Assembly: GCA_902555665.1 (NCBI GenBank)
Contig: CACDTF010000003.1
Location: 1 to 64,000, forward strand
Reading direction: 5' to 3'
Origin: an uncultured Pelagibacteraceae bacterium
GTDB taxonomy: Bacteria > Pseudomonadota > Alphaproteobacteria > Pelagibacterales > Pelagibacteraceae
Length of the DNA: 64,000 bases
Position numbers and translations under genes: made by a program. A model generated the notes under the pieces. It was not told the origin of the DNA. It made no database searches and worked only from the letters and a program-made list of their open reading frames with translations. Position 1 is the stretch's first letter, and each line of letters begins with the position of its first letter. Positions 19,783 through 30,989 of this stretch are shown here, in pieces.

Positions 19783-20654
19783 TAAAAAAAGGAATTATAC
19801 TTGCTGGTGGTGAAGGATCAAGAGTTGGGCCAAGCACTAAAGCAATTTCGAAACATTTAATTCCTCTAGGTGATAAGCCAATAATATTTTATTCGTTATC
19901 TATTTTAATGTTACTAAATATTAAAAATATTTTATTAATTGTAAAAAAACAAGATCAAGCTAGTTTTAAAAAATTATTAGGAAATGGTAAAAATTTTGGG
20001 ATTAAAATTAAATATATAATCCAAAAAAAACCAAAAGGTCTTCCAGATGCTTTCATTCTTGGAAAAAAGTTTATTAAAAATGATAATGTTGCCCTGATTC
20101 TAGGCGATAATTTTTTTCATGGCCAAGGATTAATTGAGTTTTTAAATAATGCTCTCAAAAACTTTAATTTTGGAGCATCTGTATTTTCATACAACGTAAA
20201 AAATCCAAGTGCCTATGGAGTCATAGAGCAGAATATCAAAGGTATTAAATTCGTTGAAAAACCAATTAAAACAAAATCTAAAAAAGCTATAACTGGCTTA
20301 TATTTTTTTGATAATAATGTATCTAAATTAAGCTCAAAACTAAGAAAATCAAAAAGAGGTGAATTAGAAATTATCGATTTACTAAAATTGTATCTTAAAG
20401 ATAAGAAAATTAAAATTAAAGATCTAGGTCGTGGTAGTACTTGGTTAGACACGGGTACGAGTAAAGATATTTTGAAAGCAGGAAATTATATTGAAATTAT
20501 AGAGGAAAGACAAAATCAAAAAATTGCGTGTTTAGAGGAAATTGCTTTTAAAAAAAAATGGATAAGTAGAAAATTAGTAAAATCTAGAATTAAATACTAT
20601 GGTAAAAGTGAATATTCTAATTATTTAGAAGAAATTTTAAATGATGATAAATAA
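19779..20654 (+). CDS. rfbA: Glucose-1-phosphate thymidylyltransferase
   Basis: Makes dTDP-glucose from dTTP and glucose-1-phosphate, the step before RfbB. The nucleotidyltransferase signature GGEGSRVGPSTKAISKHL at the N-terminus, LILGDNFFHGQGL, SVFSYNVKNPSAYGVI, and FVEKP and GRGSTWLDTGT motifs all match RmlA. Length 291 is normal. Translationally coupled to rfbB by an ATGA overlap. Confidence 0.92.
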   Translation: MIKKGIILAGGEGSRVGPSTKAISKHLIPLGDKPIIFYSLSILMLLNIKNILLIVKKQDQASFKKLLGNGKNFGIKIKYIIQKKPKGLPDAFILGKKFIKNDNVALILGDNFFHGQGLIEFLNNALKNFNFGASVFSYNVKNPSAYGVIEQNIKGIKFVEKPIKTKSKKAITGLYFFDNNVSKLSSKLRKSKRGELEIIDLLKLYLKDKKIKIKDLGRGSTWLDTGTSKDILKAGNYIEIIEERQNQKIACLEEIAFKKKWISRKLVKSRIKYYGKSEYSNYLEEILNDDK

Positions 20655-20720
20655 ATATTTTATAAATTTAAAATTTAAATTTTAATACAATTAAAGGATT
20701 ACTTTTAAAATAGTTATAAA

Positions 20721-21524
20721 ATGAAAATATTTGATTGTGTCACTTTTTTTGAGGAAAATCGTCAAATTAATTTACGTTTTAATATTCTAAATAATTATGT
20801 TGATCATTTCATTGTTTGTGAAGGAAAATATGATCATCAGGGAAAAAAGAAAAAAATTAATTTTAATAAAAATAAATATCCAAAATTTAAAAAAAAAATT
20901 TCTCATATCATAGTAGATAAATTTCCAAATAATTTAAATCCATGGGAAAGACAAGCTTATCAAAGAGAAGCAATATTAAATAACATAAGTCAAGCAGATG
21001 ATGATGATTTAATATTATTTTCCGATCCAGATGAAATTCCAAATTTATCAAAATTAAAAAAAATAAATTTTAAAAAAAAATATATAATTTTTTTACAGGA
21101 TCTTTTTTATTATAAATTAAATATAAAAGAAGTAGGTTTTGGAAATAATTGGGAAGGTACTAGAGGGTGTTTAAAAAAAAATTTAAAATCAATCGACTAT
21201 ATGAGACATAAAGTTGTAAAAAAAAACTTAAAATATGGCTTTTGGAGAATTGATAAAGAACAAAATTTGCAAATAATAAAAAATGGTGGATGGCATTTTT
21301 CATATCTTTTAACACCAACTGAAATACAAAGAAAAATTAAGACTTTCGCACATACTGAATTGAATAAAAATAATTTTACAAGCTTAAGCAATATTAAGAA
21401 TTGTATCAAAAATTTTAAAGATTTATTTGATCGTGAATCAAAATTTGAAAAAGTAAAAATTGATCAGAAGTATCCAAGTTACATATTAAAAAATCGTAAA
21501 AAATTCTCTAATTGGATAGTTTAA
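20721..21524 (+). CDS. Glycosyltransferase family 17-like protein
   Basis: A 267-residue protein whose N-terminal MKIFDCVTFFEENRQINLR, HFIVCEGKYDHQGKKK, and acidic FSDPDEIPNLSKL match the GT17 family, named after the eukaryotic beta-1,4-N-acetylglucosaminyltransferase MGAT3. Bacterial members sit in polysaccharide loci and probably add a sugar to a surface glycan; donor and acceptor are unknown. The gene is very AT-rich. It lies 66 bp after rfbA and converges on the Gfo/Idh gene. Confidence 0.8.
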   Translation: MKIFDCVTFFEENRQINLRFNILNNYVDHFIVCEGKYDHQGKKKKINFNKNKYPKFKKKISHIIVDKFPNNLNPWERQAYQREAILNNISQADDDDLILFSDPDEIPNLSKLKKINFKKKYIIFLQDLFYYKLNIKEVGFGNNWEGTRGCLKKNLKSIDYMRHKVVKKNLKYGFWRIDKEQNLQIIKNGGWHFSYLLTPTEIQRKIKTFAHTELNKNNFTSLSNIKNCIKNFKDLFDRESKFEKVKIDQKYPSYILKNRKKFSNWIV

Positions 21525-21527
21525 TTA

Positions 21528-21555
21528 TTAACTTAAATTCAATATTATAAGTTAA
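21528..21555. terminator. Possible AT-rich bidirectional terminator hairpin
   Basis: An 8-bp inverted repeat, TTAACTTA and TAAGTTAA with a 12-nt loop, lies between the convergent GT17 and Gfo/Idh genes and overlaps the stop of the latter. Its place suits a shared terminator, but the stem is entirely A/T-rich apart from one G-C pair. Confidence 0.3.
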
Positions 21556-22574
21556 ACTTTCCAATAATCTAAAATTTGCATATTAAATAAAGATTGATTT
21601 ATATCTAAAATTTGATTGTTGGATGGTTTTTGATTTAGTATTAACTCACTTAATGCTTCTATTTGGTATGAATATATATTCTTATTTAAATTAAAATCAA
21701 AAATAAACTTTTTTTCTCCTTTATTTAAAATTATTTTAGCTTCATTAGCTGTCCAAGTATCTTGGATTATAATTACTCCGCTAGACCCAATTATTTCTGT
21801 TGTTTTTCCAAGATCCTTACTAAAAGAGGCACATATTTCGGAGTAAAAACCATTATTAAAATTTATGTTAAGATTACTATCTATTTCTACACCTGTAGAT
21901 CCAAAAATATTTTTTTTATTTGAAAAAGTTACATCTTCAATATTTAAAGGACTTTTTAAAGATGCTATTTTGGTGCTAAAAGATACAGGATAGCAGCCCA
22001 AATCAAGAATCGCTCCACCTCCCATTTCTTTATTAAATATTCTATTTTTTTTATTAATTTTTTTTTTTTTAATAAAACCAAACCAATTTTTTTTAGTCAA
22101 AATATTTATTCCAAAACAAGATTTCATGGAAATTAACTCACCAATTTCACCCTGATTTATTAAATCAATAACTTTATTAATTTGTGGATGGTATAAATAC
22201 ATAAAGGCTTCAAAAAAATAACATTTTTTCTCAAAATATTTTTTTACCTCGAGTATTTCTTTAGAGTTCATTGTTGCTGGTTTTTCAACTAACACATTTT
22301 TATTGTGAATTAGACAGTTTATTATCCATTCTTTGTGTAAAAATGTTGGTAATGCGATATAAACTAAATCAATATTTTTTTCTTTTATGAGACTTTCGTA
22401 ATCATTAAAACAATAATTTTTTTCTAAATTAAAATTTACTTTAAAAGTATCAATTTTGTTTAGATCTTTACTTGCTATTCCTAGTAGTTCTGCATTATTC
22501 AAACCAATGAAACCATCAGCAAATTGCTTGGCAATAGAACCAAGACCGATTATACCCCAATTTACTTTTTGCAT
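21552..22574 (-). CDS. Gfo/Idh/MocA-family NAD(P)-dependent oxidoreductase
   Basis: A 340-residue oxidoreductase with N-terminal Rossmann motif GIIGLGSIAKQFADG and the family's VEKPA motif (NVLVEKPATMNSKEI), with a conserved-type GGAILDLGCYPV block later. Such enzymes oxidise or reduce sugars and inositols; the substrate is unknown. The closest pattern is the trans-dihydrodiol dehydrogenase-like group. The ATG lies 3 bp from the lepA stop, so it is the end of the leftward translation operon, yet its job may belong to the neighbouring sugar cassette. Confidence 0.85.
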   Translation of the reverse strand: MQKVNWGIIGLGSIAKQFADGFIGLNNAELLGIASKDLNKIDTFKVNFNLEKNYCFNDYESLIKEKNIDLVYIALPTFLHKEWIINCLIHNKNVLVEKPATMNSKEILEVKKYFEKKCYFFEAFMYLYHPQINKVIDLINQGEIGELISMKSCFGINILTKKNWFGFIKKKKINKKNRIFNKEMGGGAILDLGCYPVSFSTKIASLKSPLNIEDVTFSNKKNIFGSTGVEIDSNLNINFNNGFYSEICASFSKDLGKTTEIIGSSGVIIIQDTWTANEAKIILNKGEKKFIFDFNLNKNIYSYQIEALSELILNQKPSNNQILDINQSLFNMQILDYWKV

Positions 22575-22577
22575 ATG

Positions 22578-24383
22578 CTACTCTTTTTGTATTTTTAATA
22601 CTCCAATAAATGCTTCTTGAGGAATTTCAACTCTTCCAAATTGTTTTGATCTTGCTTTTCCTTTTTTCTGTTTTTCTAAAAGTTTTCTTTTTCTATCAGT
22701 TGCTCCACCACCATGAATTTTAGTTAGAACATCCTTTTTAAACCCCTTAATTGTTTCTCTAGCAATAATTTTACCTCCTATTGCAGCTTGAACTGGAATC
22801 ATAAAGTTATGTCGGGGTATTAAATCTTTTAATTTTTCACAAACCTCTCTCCCTGTTTTTTGAGCAAAATCTTTGTGTATCATCATTGCAAGGGCATCAA
22901 CTGGTTCACCATTTACTAATATTCCAAGCTTCACTAAATCTCCCTCTCTATGTTCAATTATTTCATAATCAAAACTAGCATAACCGCTGGTCATTGATTT
23001 TAGTCTATCATTAAAATCAAAAACAACTTCATTCAATGGTAACTCATAATTTACAACAGCTCTATTTCCTGAGTAACTTAAATTAGTTTGAATTCCTCTT
23101 TTGTCCTGACACATTTTAATTATTGAACCTAAATATTGATCAGGAGTAATGATTGTTGCTTTTATCCATGGCTCTTCGATGTATTTTATTAAAGTTGGAT
23201 CAGGTAAGCTTGAAGGATTTTGAAGATCAATTATGTTACCATTATTTAGGTGAACTTTATAAACTACACCAGGTGTAGTGGTTAATAAATTAACATCAAA
23301 TTCTCTTTCTAGTCTTTCTGTCACTATTTCCAAATGAAGTAATCCTAAAAATCCACATCTAAAACCCAAACCTAAAGCAGATGATGACTCTGGCTCAAAA
23401 GAAAAACTTGCATCATTCAATTGTAATTTAGCTAAACCATCTTTAAGTTTTTGAAACTCAGAACTATCTACTGGAAATAACCCACAGAAAACTACTGGTT
23501 TACTTGGTTTAAATCCTGGCAAAGCATCTTTTAAAGGTTTTAAAGCATCACAAATCGTATCTCCAACTTTTGTTTCAGACAAAACTTTAATACCTGTTGT
23601 AATAAACCCAATTTCACCTGTTTTTAGTTCATTTATGTCTACTGGCTTTGGCGTAAAAACCCCAACTTTTTCAACAATATACTCCTGATTAGTAGACATC
23701 ATTTTTATTTTCATCTGTTTTGAAAGTTTGCCATCTATTACTCTTACTAGGATAACTACACCTAAATAAGTGTCATACCAACTATCAACTAATAAACATT
23801 TTAGATCAGCAGAACTTTCTCCTTTTGGAGCTGGTAATGTGGTAATAATTTTCTCTAAAATATCTTCTATTCCTTCTCCAGTTTTACCTGAACATGGAAT
23901 TGCATTTGCAGTATCAATTCCTATAACTTCCTCAATTTGTTTTTTTGTTCTGTCTAAATCTGATGCAGGTAAATCGACCTTATTTAAAACTGGTACTATC
24001 TCATGATTAGTTTCTAAAGCTTGGTAAACATTTGCTAAGGTTTGAGCTTCTACCCCTTGTGTACTATCTACGATCAAAATTGAACCTTCACATGCATATA
24101 AAGATCTACTTACTTCATAACTGAAATCTACATGACCTGGGGTATCAATAATATTTAAAATATAATTTTTTCCATTTTTAGCTTTATAATTTAATTTTAC
24201 AGTTTGAGCTTTTATTGTAATTCCTCTTTCACGCTCAATATCCATAGAGTCTAAAACTTGGGCTTTCATTTCTCTTTCGGTTAATCCACCACAACTATGA
24301 ATAATTCTATCGGCTATAGTAGATTTTCCATGATCAATATGTGCAATTATTGCAAAATTTCTTATATTATTAATTGAACTCAT
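22578..24383 (-). CDS. lepA: Elongation factor 4 (LepA)
   Basis: Ribosome-associated translational GTPase. Seen: G1 AHIDHGKST at residue 14, switch regions [10 protein letters not shown] and [14 protein letters not shown], and the LepA-specific C-terminal domain with [19 protein letters not shown]. Length 601 is normal. It is 8 bp downstream of pheT in the same orientation. Confidence 0.97.
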   Translation of the reverse strand: MSSINNIRNFAIIAHIDHGKSTIADRIIHSCGGLTEREMKAQVLDSMDIERERGITIKAQTVKLNYKAKNGKNYILNIIDTPGHVDFSYEVSRSLYACEGSILIVDSTQGVEAQTLANVYQALETNHEIVPVLNKVDLPASDLDRTKKQIEEVIGIDTANAIPCSGKTGEGIEDILEKIITTLPAPKGESSADLKCLLVDSWYDTYLGVVILVRVIDGKLSKQMKIKMMSTNQEYIVEKVGVFTPKPVDINELKTGEIGFITTGIKVLSETKVGDTICDALKPLKDALPGFKPSKPVVFCGLFPVDSSEFQKLKDGLAKLQLNDASFSFEPESSSALGLGFRCGFLGLLHLEIVTERLEREFDVNLLTTTPGVVYKVHLNNGNIIDLQNPSSLPDPTLIKYIEEPWIKATIITPDQYLGSIIKMCQDKRGIQTNLSYSGNRAVVNYELPLNEVVFDFNDRLKSMTSGYASFDYEIIEHREGDLVKLGILVNGEPVDALAMMIHKDFAQKTGREVCEKLKDLIPRHNFMIPVQAAIGGKIIARETIKGFKKDVLTKIHGGGATDRKRKLLEKQKKGKARSKQFGRVEIPQEAFIGVLKIQKE

Positions 24384-24391
24384 TAATTATT

Positions 24392-26800
24392 TTAGGAACG
24401 AATTTTGGCACCAGTTTTATTTTCAACTGTTTCTATTATCAAATTATTAGTTTTTTCTAAATCATTATCAGTTAATGTTTTTTCAAATGATTGAATAGTA
24501 ACGCTTATAGCGACTGATTTTTGATTTTTAGGAATATTGTCTCCTTCATAAACGTCAAATACTTTAATGTTTGAAATTAAATTTTTATCAATATTTGATA
24601 TGACGCTTACTAAATCTTGCACACTTACTTTTTTATCAACAATAAATGCAAAATCTCTCTCAGATTTTTGAAAGTCAGATATTGAATATTTTGTTTTTTG
24701 ATCTTTTAAAGGTTTTTTTGGCAATTTTAAATTATCTAGAAATATTTCAAACCCTACTAAAGACACTGTTTTAATATCTAGCGTTTTGATAATGTTTGGA
24801 TGAATTTCACCAAAATAAGCAGCCACCTTATCTTTTCCCTTATTTAAAAATATTCTGCCTGATTTTCCTGGATGATAATAATTGGGACTTTCATCATCTA
24901 TGTAGAATTTTGTTGCGTCATAACCGGCTTCAACTAAAGTTTGTATAACATCTCTTTTAATATCAAAAACATCTATATTTCTCTCTTTTTCAATCCATGA
25001 AAGTCTAGATTTTTTTCCAGCTGACAAACCACAAACAACTGTATTCTGTTCTCCAGGTTGTGAACCATAAAATATTGGCCCTATTTCAAATATTGATAAA
25101 TCTTTAATTCCTCTATCCAAGTTTTTGCTCATGTACATTACTAAATTTGAAAAAATAGAATTTCTTAATACTCCCAATTCAGAACTAATTGGATTTACAA
25201 TTTTTATTTCTTTATTTGCCTCTTTAAAGTGATCATTATATTTAGAGTCTGTAAAAGACCAAGTAATTGCTTCCAAATACCCTTTAGATGCTACTGCCCT
25301 TTGAAGAAAATGAAATAACTTTTGAGTTGGATTTAAAGTATTTTTTGATCTTTGTTTAATAGGATTTTCTATTTTTATTTTTTCATAGCCACTAATTCTT
25401 ACAAGTTCCTCAACTATATCGATTTCTTGAATAATATCTGGTCTCCAAGATGGAACTGATAATTTAAAGAATTTTTTTTCTTTTTTTAATTTAAAACCAA
25501 GTTTTTCTAAAATGATTATCATTTCTTTATTTGAAATTTTAAAACCAGTAATTTTTTCAAATGTTTTTGGTTCAAATTTTATTACTTTGTTTTTATAAGA
25601 TTTATTTTTTTGAATATCTATTTTACTAATTTCACCGCCACAAATTTCCTTAATTAAAAAAGCAGCTTTGTTTAATCCATCTTCAATAGATAACTGATCA
25701 ATACCTCTTTCAAATCTAAATTTAGCATCTGTATCAATATTCAATTTTTTAGCAGTTTTTCTAATTGATCTTGGATCAAAATAGGCTGACTCTAATAAAA
25801 CATTTCTAGTATCTAACTCTGTACCTGATCTTGTTCCTCCAATAATTCCACCTAGACCTAAGACACCTTTATAATCACTTATTACACACATTCCATCGTC
25901 TAGCTTATAATTTTTATTATCTAGAGCAGTAAATTCTTCTCCTGATTTTGAATTTCTAACAATTATTCCTTTATCAATTTTGTCAGCATCGTATGCGTGC
26001 AAAGGGCGATTAATATCAAACATGACATAATTTGTAATATCTACAATTGCAGATATTGGTTTTTGGCCTATAGATATTAATTTATCTTTCAGCCATTGAG
26101 GACTTTCTGTATTTTTGACGTTAGTTATCAAGCAGCTGCCAAAAGACAAACAGCCTTGATTTTTTTCTTTTGTTATTTTTACTTTTAAGGTCTGTTTTTT
26201 ATTAGATTTAATTTTTTTATCTTTTTCTGGTTTTAAGTTTCCAAAACCTGCGGCTGATAGATCTCTCGCTATCCCCCGAACACCAAGACAGTCTGGTCTA
26301 TTAGGTGTAATTGATAAATCGATAAGATTAGAACTTGATTTAGAAAAATAACTTTTTCCAATATTTTTTGCATATTTTGAAGATGATAATTCAGTAATTC
26401 CATCACTTTCATCTGATAAATTCAATTCAGATTCAGAACAAAGCATTCCATAAGATGTAACATCTCTAATTTTAGCAACAACAAGTTTAGTTTTGTTTTT
26501 TGGGATTATTGCACCTGGTGGAGCATACACAGTAAGAAGACCTTCTCTTGCATTTGCAGCCCCACAAACAACTTTTTTGATTTCTTTATTACCAACATCA
26601 ACATCGCAAACTTTAAGCCTATCTGCGTTTGGGTGTTTTTCTATTTTTATAATTTTTGCTACTTTAAATAAATCTAATCCTTCAGATAAATTTTCTATAC
26701 TCTCGACCTCAAGACCTATGTCTGTTAGTTTCTCAAGAAGTTTATCTTCTTTAGCACTTATTTTTAAATGATCTTTTAACCAATCATATGTGATCTTCAT
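24392..26800 (-). CDS. pheT: Phenylalanyl-tRNA synthetase beta subunit
   Basis: Beta subunit of the tetrameric PheRS. Domains in order: N-terminal B1 and the tRNA-binding (EMAP/OB) domain at about 40-150 ([15 protein letters not shown]), the B3/B4 editing region, the B5 domain around 400-475, and the FDX-ACB anticodon-binding domain at the C-terminus ([18 protein letters not shown]). Length 802 is normal. Its start overlaps the pheS stop by 4 bp. Confidence 0.97.
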   Translation of the reverse strand: MKITYDWLKDHLKISAKEDKLLEKLTDIGLEVESIENLSEGLDLFKVAKIIKIEKHPNADRLKVCDVDVGNKEIKKVVCGAANAREGLLTVYAPPGAIIPKNKTKLVVAKIRDVTSYGMLCSESELNLSDESDGITELSSSKYAKNIGKSYFSKSSSNLIDLSITPNRPDCLGVRGIARDLSAAGFGNLKPEKDKKIKSNKKQTLKVKITKEKNQGCLSFGSCLITNVKNTESPQWLKDKLISIGQKPISAIVDITNYVMFDINRPLHAYDADKIDKGIIVRNSKSGEEFTALDNKNYKLDDGMCVISDYKGVLGLGGIIGGTRSGTELDTRNVLLESAYFDPRSIRKTAKKLNIDTDAKFRFERGIDQLSIEDGLNKAAFLIKEICGGEISKIDIQKNKSYKNKVIKFEPKTFEKITGFKISNKEMIIILEKLGFKLKKEKKFFKLSVPSWRPDIIQEIDIVEELVRISGYEKIKIENPIKQRSKNTLNPTQKLFHFLQRAVASKGYLEAITWSFTDSKYNDHFKEANKEIKIVNPISSELGVLRNSIFSNLVMYMSKNLDRGIKDLSIFEIGPIFYGSQPGEQNTVVCGLSAGKKSRLSWIEKERNIDVFDIKRDVIQTLVEAGYDATKFYIDDESPNYYHPGKSGRIFLNKGKDKVAAYFGEIHPNIIKTLDIKTVSLVGFEIFLDNLKLPKKPLKDQKTKYSISDFQKSERDFAFIVDKKVSVQDLVSVISNIDKNLISNIKVFDVYEGDNIPKNQKSVAISVTIQSFEKTLTDNDLEKTNNLIIETVENKTGAKIRS

Positions 26801-27864
26801 CTGCTTAAACCTCTGTAATTTGAAGGGACATCAAGCGGATCAAAACCAAAATGATTTAGCCATCTGTAATCACAATCAAAAAAAGCTCTTAAATCATTAA
26901 TGCCGTATTTAAGCATTGCTAATCGATCTATACCTATGCCAAAAGCATATCCTTGATACTTAGAAGGATCTACTTTTACATTTCTTAAAACATTAGGATG
27001 CACCATACCACAGCCTAAAATTTCAAGCCATTTATCTCCTTCTCCAATAATTATTTTGCCATCTTTTATTTCATAACCAATATCGACTTCTGCAGATGGT
27101 TCTGTGAATGGAAAATGACTAGGTCTAAATCTCATTTTAATTTTTTCGACTTCAAAAAATTCTTTAATAAAATAATTCAAACATCCTTTCAAATGCCCCA
27201 TATTAATATTTGAGTCAATATGTAAACCTTCTACTTGATGAAACATTGGTGAGTGTGTTTGATCACTATCAGATCTATAAGTTCTCCCAGGAGCAATGAT
27301 CTTAAATGGCGGTTTGTCTTTTAGCATAGTTCTAATTTGAACCGGAGAAGTATGAGTTCGTAATAAAACCTCTTTGCTTTCGTCTAAGTAAAAAGTATCA
27401 TGCATATCCCTTGCTGGATGATTGTCAGGCGTGTTTAAAGCAGTAAAGTTATTATATTCATTTTCAACATCAGGGCCTTCCTCAACACTAAATCCTATTT
27501 CAGAGAAAATAGATGAAATTTCATCAATAGTTTGTGATACTGGATGAACTTTTCCTCTAACGAATGGTCTTTCAGGTAAAGTTATATCAACCTTTTCCTT
27601 TTCTAATTTCTCGTTTATTTTTTTTCCTTCTAACTCACTAATTTTAGAAGTTATCAAATTCTGAAGTTCGTCTTTAGCTTGATTTAAATCTGATGCAAAT
27701 TTTTTTCTATCAGTTTCTGGAATAGATCCTATTGTTTTAAATTTTGATGAAATTAAACCATTTTTACCAAATAGTTCAGTTTTGATTTCATTTATTTGAT
27801 CAATGCTTAAATCATTTTCAAGCTTTGATATAAACTGATCTCTAATATTTTTTATCTCTGACAT
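26797..27864 (-). CDS. pheS: Phenylalanyl-tRNA synthetase alpha subunit
   Basis: Catalytic subunit of PheRS. An N-terminal coiled-coil tRNA-binding arm (to about 90) precedes the class II core with motif 2 [24 protein letters not shown], and motif 3 [16 protein letters not shown]. The RGKVHP start of the core is also conserved. Length 355 is normal. Lies between rplT and pheT. Confidence 0.97.
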   Translation of the reverse strand: MSEIKNIRDQFISKLENDLSIDQINEIKTELFGKNGLISSKFKTIGSIPETDRKKFASDLNQAKDELQNLITSKISELEGKKINEKLEKEKVDITLPERPFVRGKVHPVSQTIDEISSIFSEIGFSVEEGPDVENEYNNFTALNTPDNHPARDMHDTFYLDESKEVLLRTHTSPVQIRTMLKDKPPFKIIAPGRTYRSDSDQTHSPMFHQVEGLHIDSNINMGHLKGCLNYFIKEFFEVEKIKMRFRPSHFPFTEPSAEVDIGYEIKDGKIIIGEGDKWLEILGCGMVHPNVLRNVKVDPSKYQGYAFGIGIDRLAMLKYGINDLRAFFDCDYRWLNHFGFDPLDVPSNYRGLSR

Positions 27865-27907
27865 ATTAGTAGATTATTTCCTTAAGAAATAAAAACAATA
27901 GCGAAGA

Positions 27908-28264
27908 TTAATTTAAAGCTGATTGAGCTTTTTGAACAATTGTTTTGAATGCTTCTGGGCTATCGTAAGCAATTTCAGCAAGAATTTTTCTATCTATTGC
28001 AATACCACATTTATTTAATCCATTGATAAATTTTGAATAAGTTAAGCCTTCAGCTCTAACTCCAGCGTTGATTCTCTGTATCCACAATGATTTAAAATCT
28101 CTTTTTTTATTTCTTCTGTCTCTGTAAGCATATTGCATGGATTTTTCCATAGCTTGCTTAGCAACTCTAATGGTGTTTTTTCTTCTACCCCATTGACCCT
28201 TTACAGCTTTTAAAACTTTTTTATGTTTAGCTTTACTGGTTACACCTCTTTTAACTCTTGCCAT
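27908..28264 (-). CDS. rplT: 50S ribosomal protein L20
   Basis: A 118-residue, very basic protein beginning [19 protein letters not shown] with [33 protein letters not shown], the L20 signature. L20 binds 23S rRNA early in assembly and in other bacteria represses its own operon. Two bases downstream of rpmI. Confidence 0.98.
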   Translation of the reverse strand: MARVKRGVTSKAKHKKVLKAVKGQWGRRKNTIRVAKQAMEKSMQYAYRDRRNKKRDFKSLWIQRINAGVRAEGLTYSKFINGLNKCGIAIDRKILAEIAYDSPEAFKTIVQKAQSALN

Positions 28265-28266
28265 TA

Positions 28267-28473
28267 TTAACCTCTTAAACTGTAAGGCATGTATGACTTA
28301 ACAATTTTTCCATCTTGTTTAGACAATGTTGTAGTACCTCTCAGTTTTCTTATTTGTGAATTCGTTCTTTTGATCATGCCATGTCTTTTACCTGCTTGAG
28401 CAGAAATAACTTTACCCTTAGCGGATATTTTAAATCTTTTTTTTGCTGAGCTTTTTGTTTTTAGTTTTGGCAT
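28267..28473 (-). CDS. rpmI: 50S ribosomal protein L35
   Basis: A 68-residue basic protein, [15 protein letters not shown] with the family motif [10 protein letters not shown]. Sits 53 bp after infC and 2 bp before rplT in the conserved infC-rpmI-rplT order. I see no obvious L20-binding pseudoknot in the 53-bp spacer, but could not fold it. Confidence 0.97.
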   Translation of the reverse strand: MPKLKTKSSAKKRFKISAKGKVISAQAGKRHGMIKRTNSQIRKLRGTTTLSKQDGKIVKSYMPYSLRG

Positions 28474-28526
28474 AATTCTGCGGACTTATACAAAGAAAGA
28501 TATAATTTTACAACCTCTATTAAGGC

Positions 28527-29072
28527 TTATAAAGGCTGAATTACCATAATCATTTGCTTCCCATCAAACTTGGGATGCAATTCTACCTTACCTATATCCT
28601 TCATATCTTCTTTAATTTTACCCATTAGTTCATTTCCTAGATAGGAATGTTGAAGTTCTCTACCTTTAAATCTTATAGTAAACTTAACCTTATCTCCTTT
28701 AGCTATAAATTTTTTAGCATTTTTAACTTTAAACTCATAATCATGAGTTTCCGTAACAGGTCTCATTTTAATTTCTTTTAAAGAAACAATTTTTTGTTTT
28801 TTCTTTGCAAGATTTGCTTTTTTCTGTGCATCATACTTATATTTACCCATATCCATTATTTTACATACGGGAGGATTTGCATTAGGTGCTATTTCAATTA
28901 AATCTAAACCTTGACTTTTTGCCATGGAAATAGCTTCATTAGTATTCATCACTCCAAGATTTTCTCCATCACTTGCTATAACTTGTACATCAGGAGAAGA
29001 AATTCTATTATTATATCTTGGACCTCTGTCCTTAGTTCTTCTTTGAAAATAATTTTGTTTAAAATCTGCCAC
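28527..29072 (-). CDS. infC: Translation initiation factor IF-3
   Basis: IF-3 keeps 30S subunits free and checks start codons. The N-domain (RISSPDVQVIASDGENLGVM) and C-domain (KEIKMRPVTETHDYEFKVKN) are both complete at 181 residues. The start is GTG, directly abutting the TAA of thrS with no gap. Many infC genes use AUU for autoregulation; here a GTG is used, with the ribosome-binding site necessarily inside the end of thrS. Confidence 0.96.
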   Translation of the reverse strand: MADFKQNYFQRRTKDRGPRYNNRISSPDVQVIASDGENLGVMNTNEAISMAKSQGLDLIEIAPNANPPVCKIMDMGKYKYDAQKKANLAKKKQKIVSLKEIKMRPVTETHDYEFKVKNAKKFIAKGDKVKFTIRFKGRELQHSYLGNELMGKIKEDMKDIGKVELHPKFDGKQMIMVIQPL

Positions 29073-30989
29073 TTAGTTTGAAGATGCTTTGTTTAAAGCA
29101 GAGAATGTTTTTAAGAATTGATCTATACCCATATTTTCTTGTTTATTAGTGTCTAATCTTCTAATCGTTACTGAATTGGAGTCAACTTCTTTTTTACCAC
29201 AAATTAATAAAAGCGGTATTTTTGCTAAAGAATGATCTCTAATTTTATAATTTAAATTATGATTTTTTAAATCTACTGCAGAACTTATACCTGAATTTTT
29301 AATTTTATTTGATACCTCAATCGCATAGTCGTTAAATTCTTCTGAAATAGGTATTACCATAGTCTGTAAAGGAGATATCCAAAATGGAAACTTGCCTGCA
29401 TAGTTTTCAATTAAAATTCCAATAAATCTCTCTAGAGAACCAAATAAAGCTCTATGCAACATAACAGGAACTTTTTTAGTTCCATCTTTATCAACATAAG
29501 AAGCATCTAATCTTCCAGGTAAATTTAAATCTACTTGCAAAGTTCCACATTGCCAATCTCTGCCAATAGCATCTCGTAAAACAAATTCAATTTTAGGACC
29601 ATAAAATGCTCCCTCACCTTTATTAATAGTATATTCTAATTTAGAAGCTTTTACAGCTTCAAGCAAAGAAGCTTCTGCTTTATCCCATACTAAATCATCA
29701 CCAACTCTTACTTCTGGCCTATCTGCATATTTTAGAATTACATTTTCAAAACCAAGGTCCTTATAAATATCTAATATTAAATTTGTAACAATTAAACATT
29801 CACTAGTAATTTGATCTTCAGTACAAAAAATATGGGCATCATCTTGAGTAAAAGCTCTTACTCTTAATAACCCATGTAAAGCGCCTGATGGTTCATAACG
29901 ATGAACTTTCCCAAATTCAGCAAAACGCAAAGGAAGATCTCTGTAACTTTTTAGGCCTTGATTAAATACCTGAATATGACCAGGGCAATTCATCGGTTTA
30001 ATTGCAAAAACTTTCTCATCTGGTGTTTCAGATGTGTACATGTTTTCTCCATATTTTTCCCAATGCCCAGATTTTTCCCATAATTGTCTATCCAGCACCT
30101 CTGGAGTATTTACCTCTTTATAACCAGCAGCATCTTGTCTGCTTCTCATGTAGTTTATGAGCTTTTGAAATAAACCCCATCCTCTTTCATGCCAAAATAC
30201 TGAGCCAGGACTTTCTTCTCTAAAATGAAATAAATCCATTTCTCTACCTAATTTTCTATGGTCTCTTTTTTCTGCTTCTTCTATTCTTTGCAAATATTCA
30301 TCTAGATCTTTTTGAGTTGCCCAACTCGTACCATATATTCGTTGCAACATTTCATTATTAGAGTCTCCTCTCCAATATGCTCCTGACACTTTTGTAAGTT
30401 TAAAATATTTTCCTATTTTTCCTGTGGAGGAAAGATGTGGACCTCTACATAAATCATGCCATTCTCCATGAAAATAAATTGATACATCTTCATTTTCAGG
30501 TATCGCTTCAATAAGCTCAGCTTTATAAATTTCTCCTTTTTTTTTAAAATGGCTAATTGCTTTATTTCTATCCCAAACTTCTCTTTTTGTTATTTCATTC
30601 CTATCAACAATCTCTTTCATTTTATTTTCAATTTTAACTAGATCATCCTCTGTGAATGGTTCTTTTCTAGCAAAGTCGTAATAAAATCCATTTTCAATAA
30701 CGGGTCCAATTGTAACTTGTGTTCCAGGAAATAATTCTTGAACAGCCATAGCTAAAATATGAGCTGTGTCATGCCTTATAGTTTCCAAGCCCTCAGGATT
30801 TTTTGAGGTAAAAATTTTTACAGAACAATCATTTTCAATTAGAAAATCTAGATCTTTAAGCTCACCATCAACACTTATAACCATGGCTTGTTTAGCTAAT
30901 GATTTACTAATTTTTTCAGCTACTTCTAGTCCAGTAACTTTGTTAGGAAAATCAATATTGTTTCCGTCAGGTAATGTTATTATCGGCAT
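29073..30989 (-). CDS. thrS: Threonyl-tRNA synthetase
   Basis: Charges tRNA-Thr. Domains: N-terminal TGS (1-62, MPIITLPDGNNIDF), editing domain with HDTAHILAMAVQELFP (HxxxH) and the CRGPHL motif, class II catalytic core with the zinc-binding Cys in PMNCPGHIQVF, and the C-terminal anticodon-binding domain. Length 638 is normal. It begins right after the glycosyltransferase stop and ends right before infC. Confidence 0.98.
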   Translation of the reverse strand: MPIITLPDGNNIDFPNKVTGLEVAEKISKSLAKQAMVISVDGELKDLDFLIENDCSVKIFTSKNPEGLETIRHDTAHILAMAVQELFPGTQVTIGPVIENGFYYDFARKEPFTEDDLVKIENKMKEIVDRNEITKREVWDRNKAISHFKKKGEIYKAELIEAIPENEDVSIYFHGEWHDLCRGPHLSSTGKIGKYFKLTKVSGAYWRGDSNNEMLQRIYGTSWATQKDLDEYLQRIEEAEKRDHRKLGREMDLFHFREESPGSVFWHERGWGLFQKLINYMRSRQDAAGYKEVNTPEVLDRQLWEKSGHWEKYGENMYTSETPDEKVFAIKPMNCPGHIQVFNQGLKSYRDLPLRFAEFGKVHRYEPSGALHGLLRVRAFTQDDAHIFCTEDQITSECLIVTNLILDIYKDLGFENVILKYADRPEVRVGDDLVWDKAEASLLEAVKASKLEYTINKGEGAFYGPKIEFVLRDAIGRDWQCGTLQVDLNLPGRLDASYVDKDGTKKVPVMLHRALFGSLERFIGILIENYAGKFPFWISPLQTMVIPISEEFNDYAIEVSNKIKNSGISSAVDLKNHNLNYKIRDHSLAKIPLLLICGKKEVDSNSVTIRRLDTNKQENMGIDQFLKTFSALNKASSN

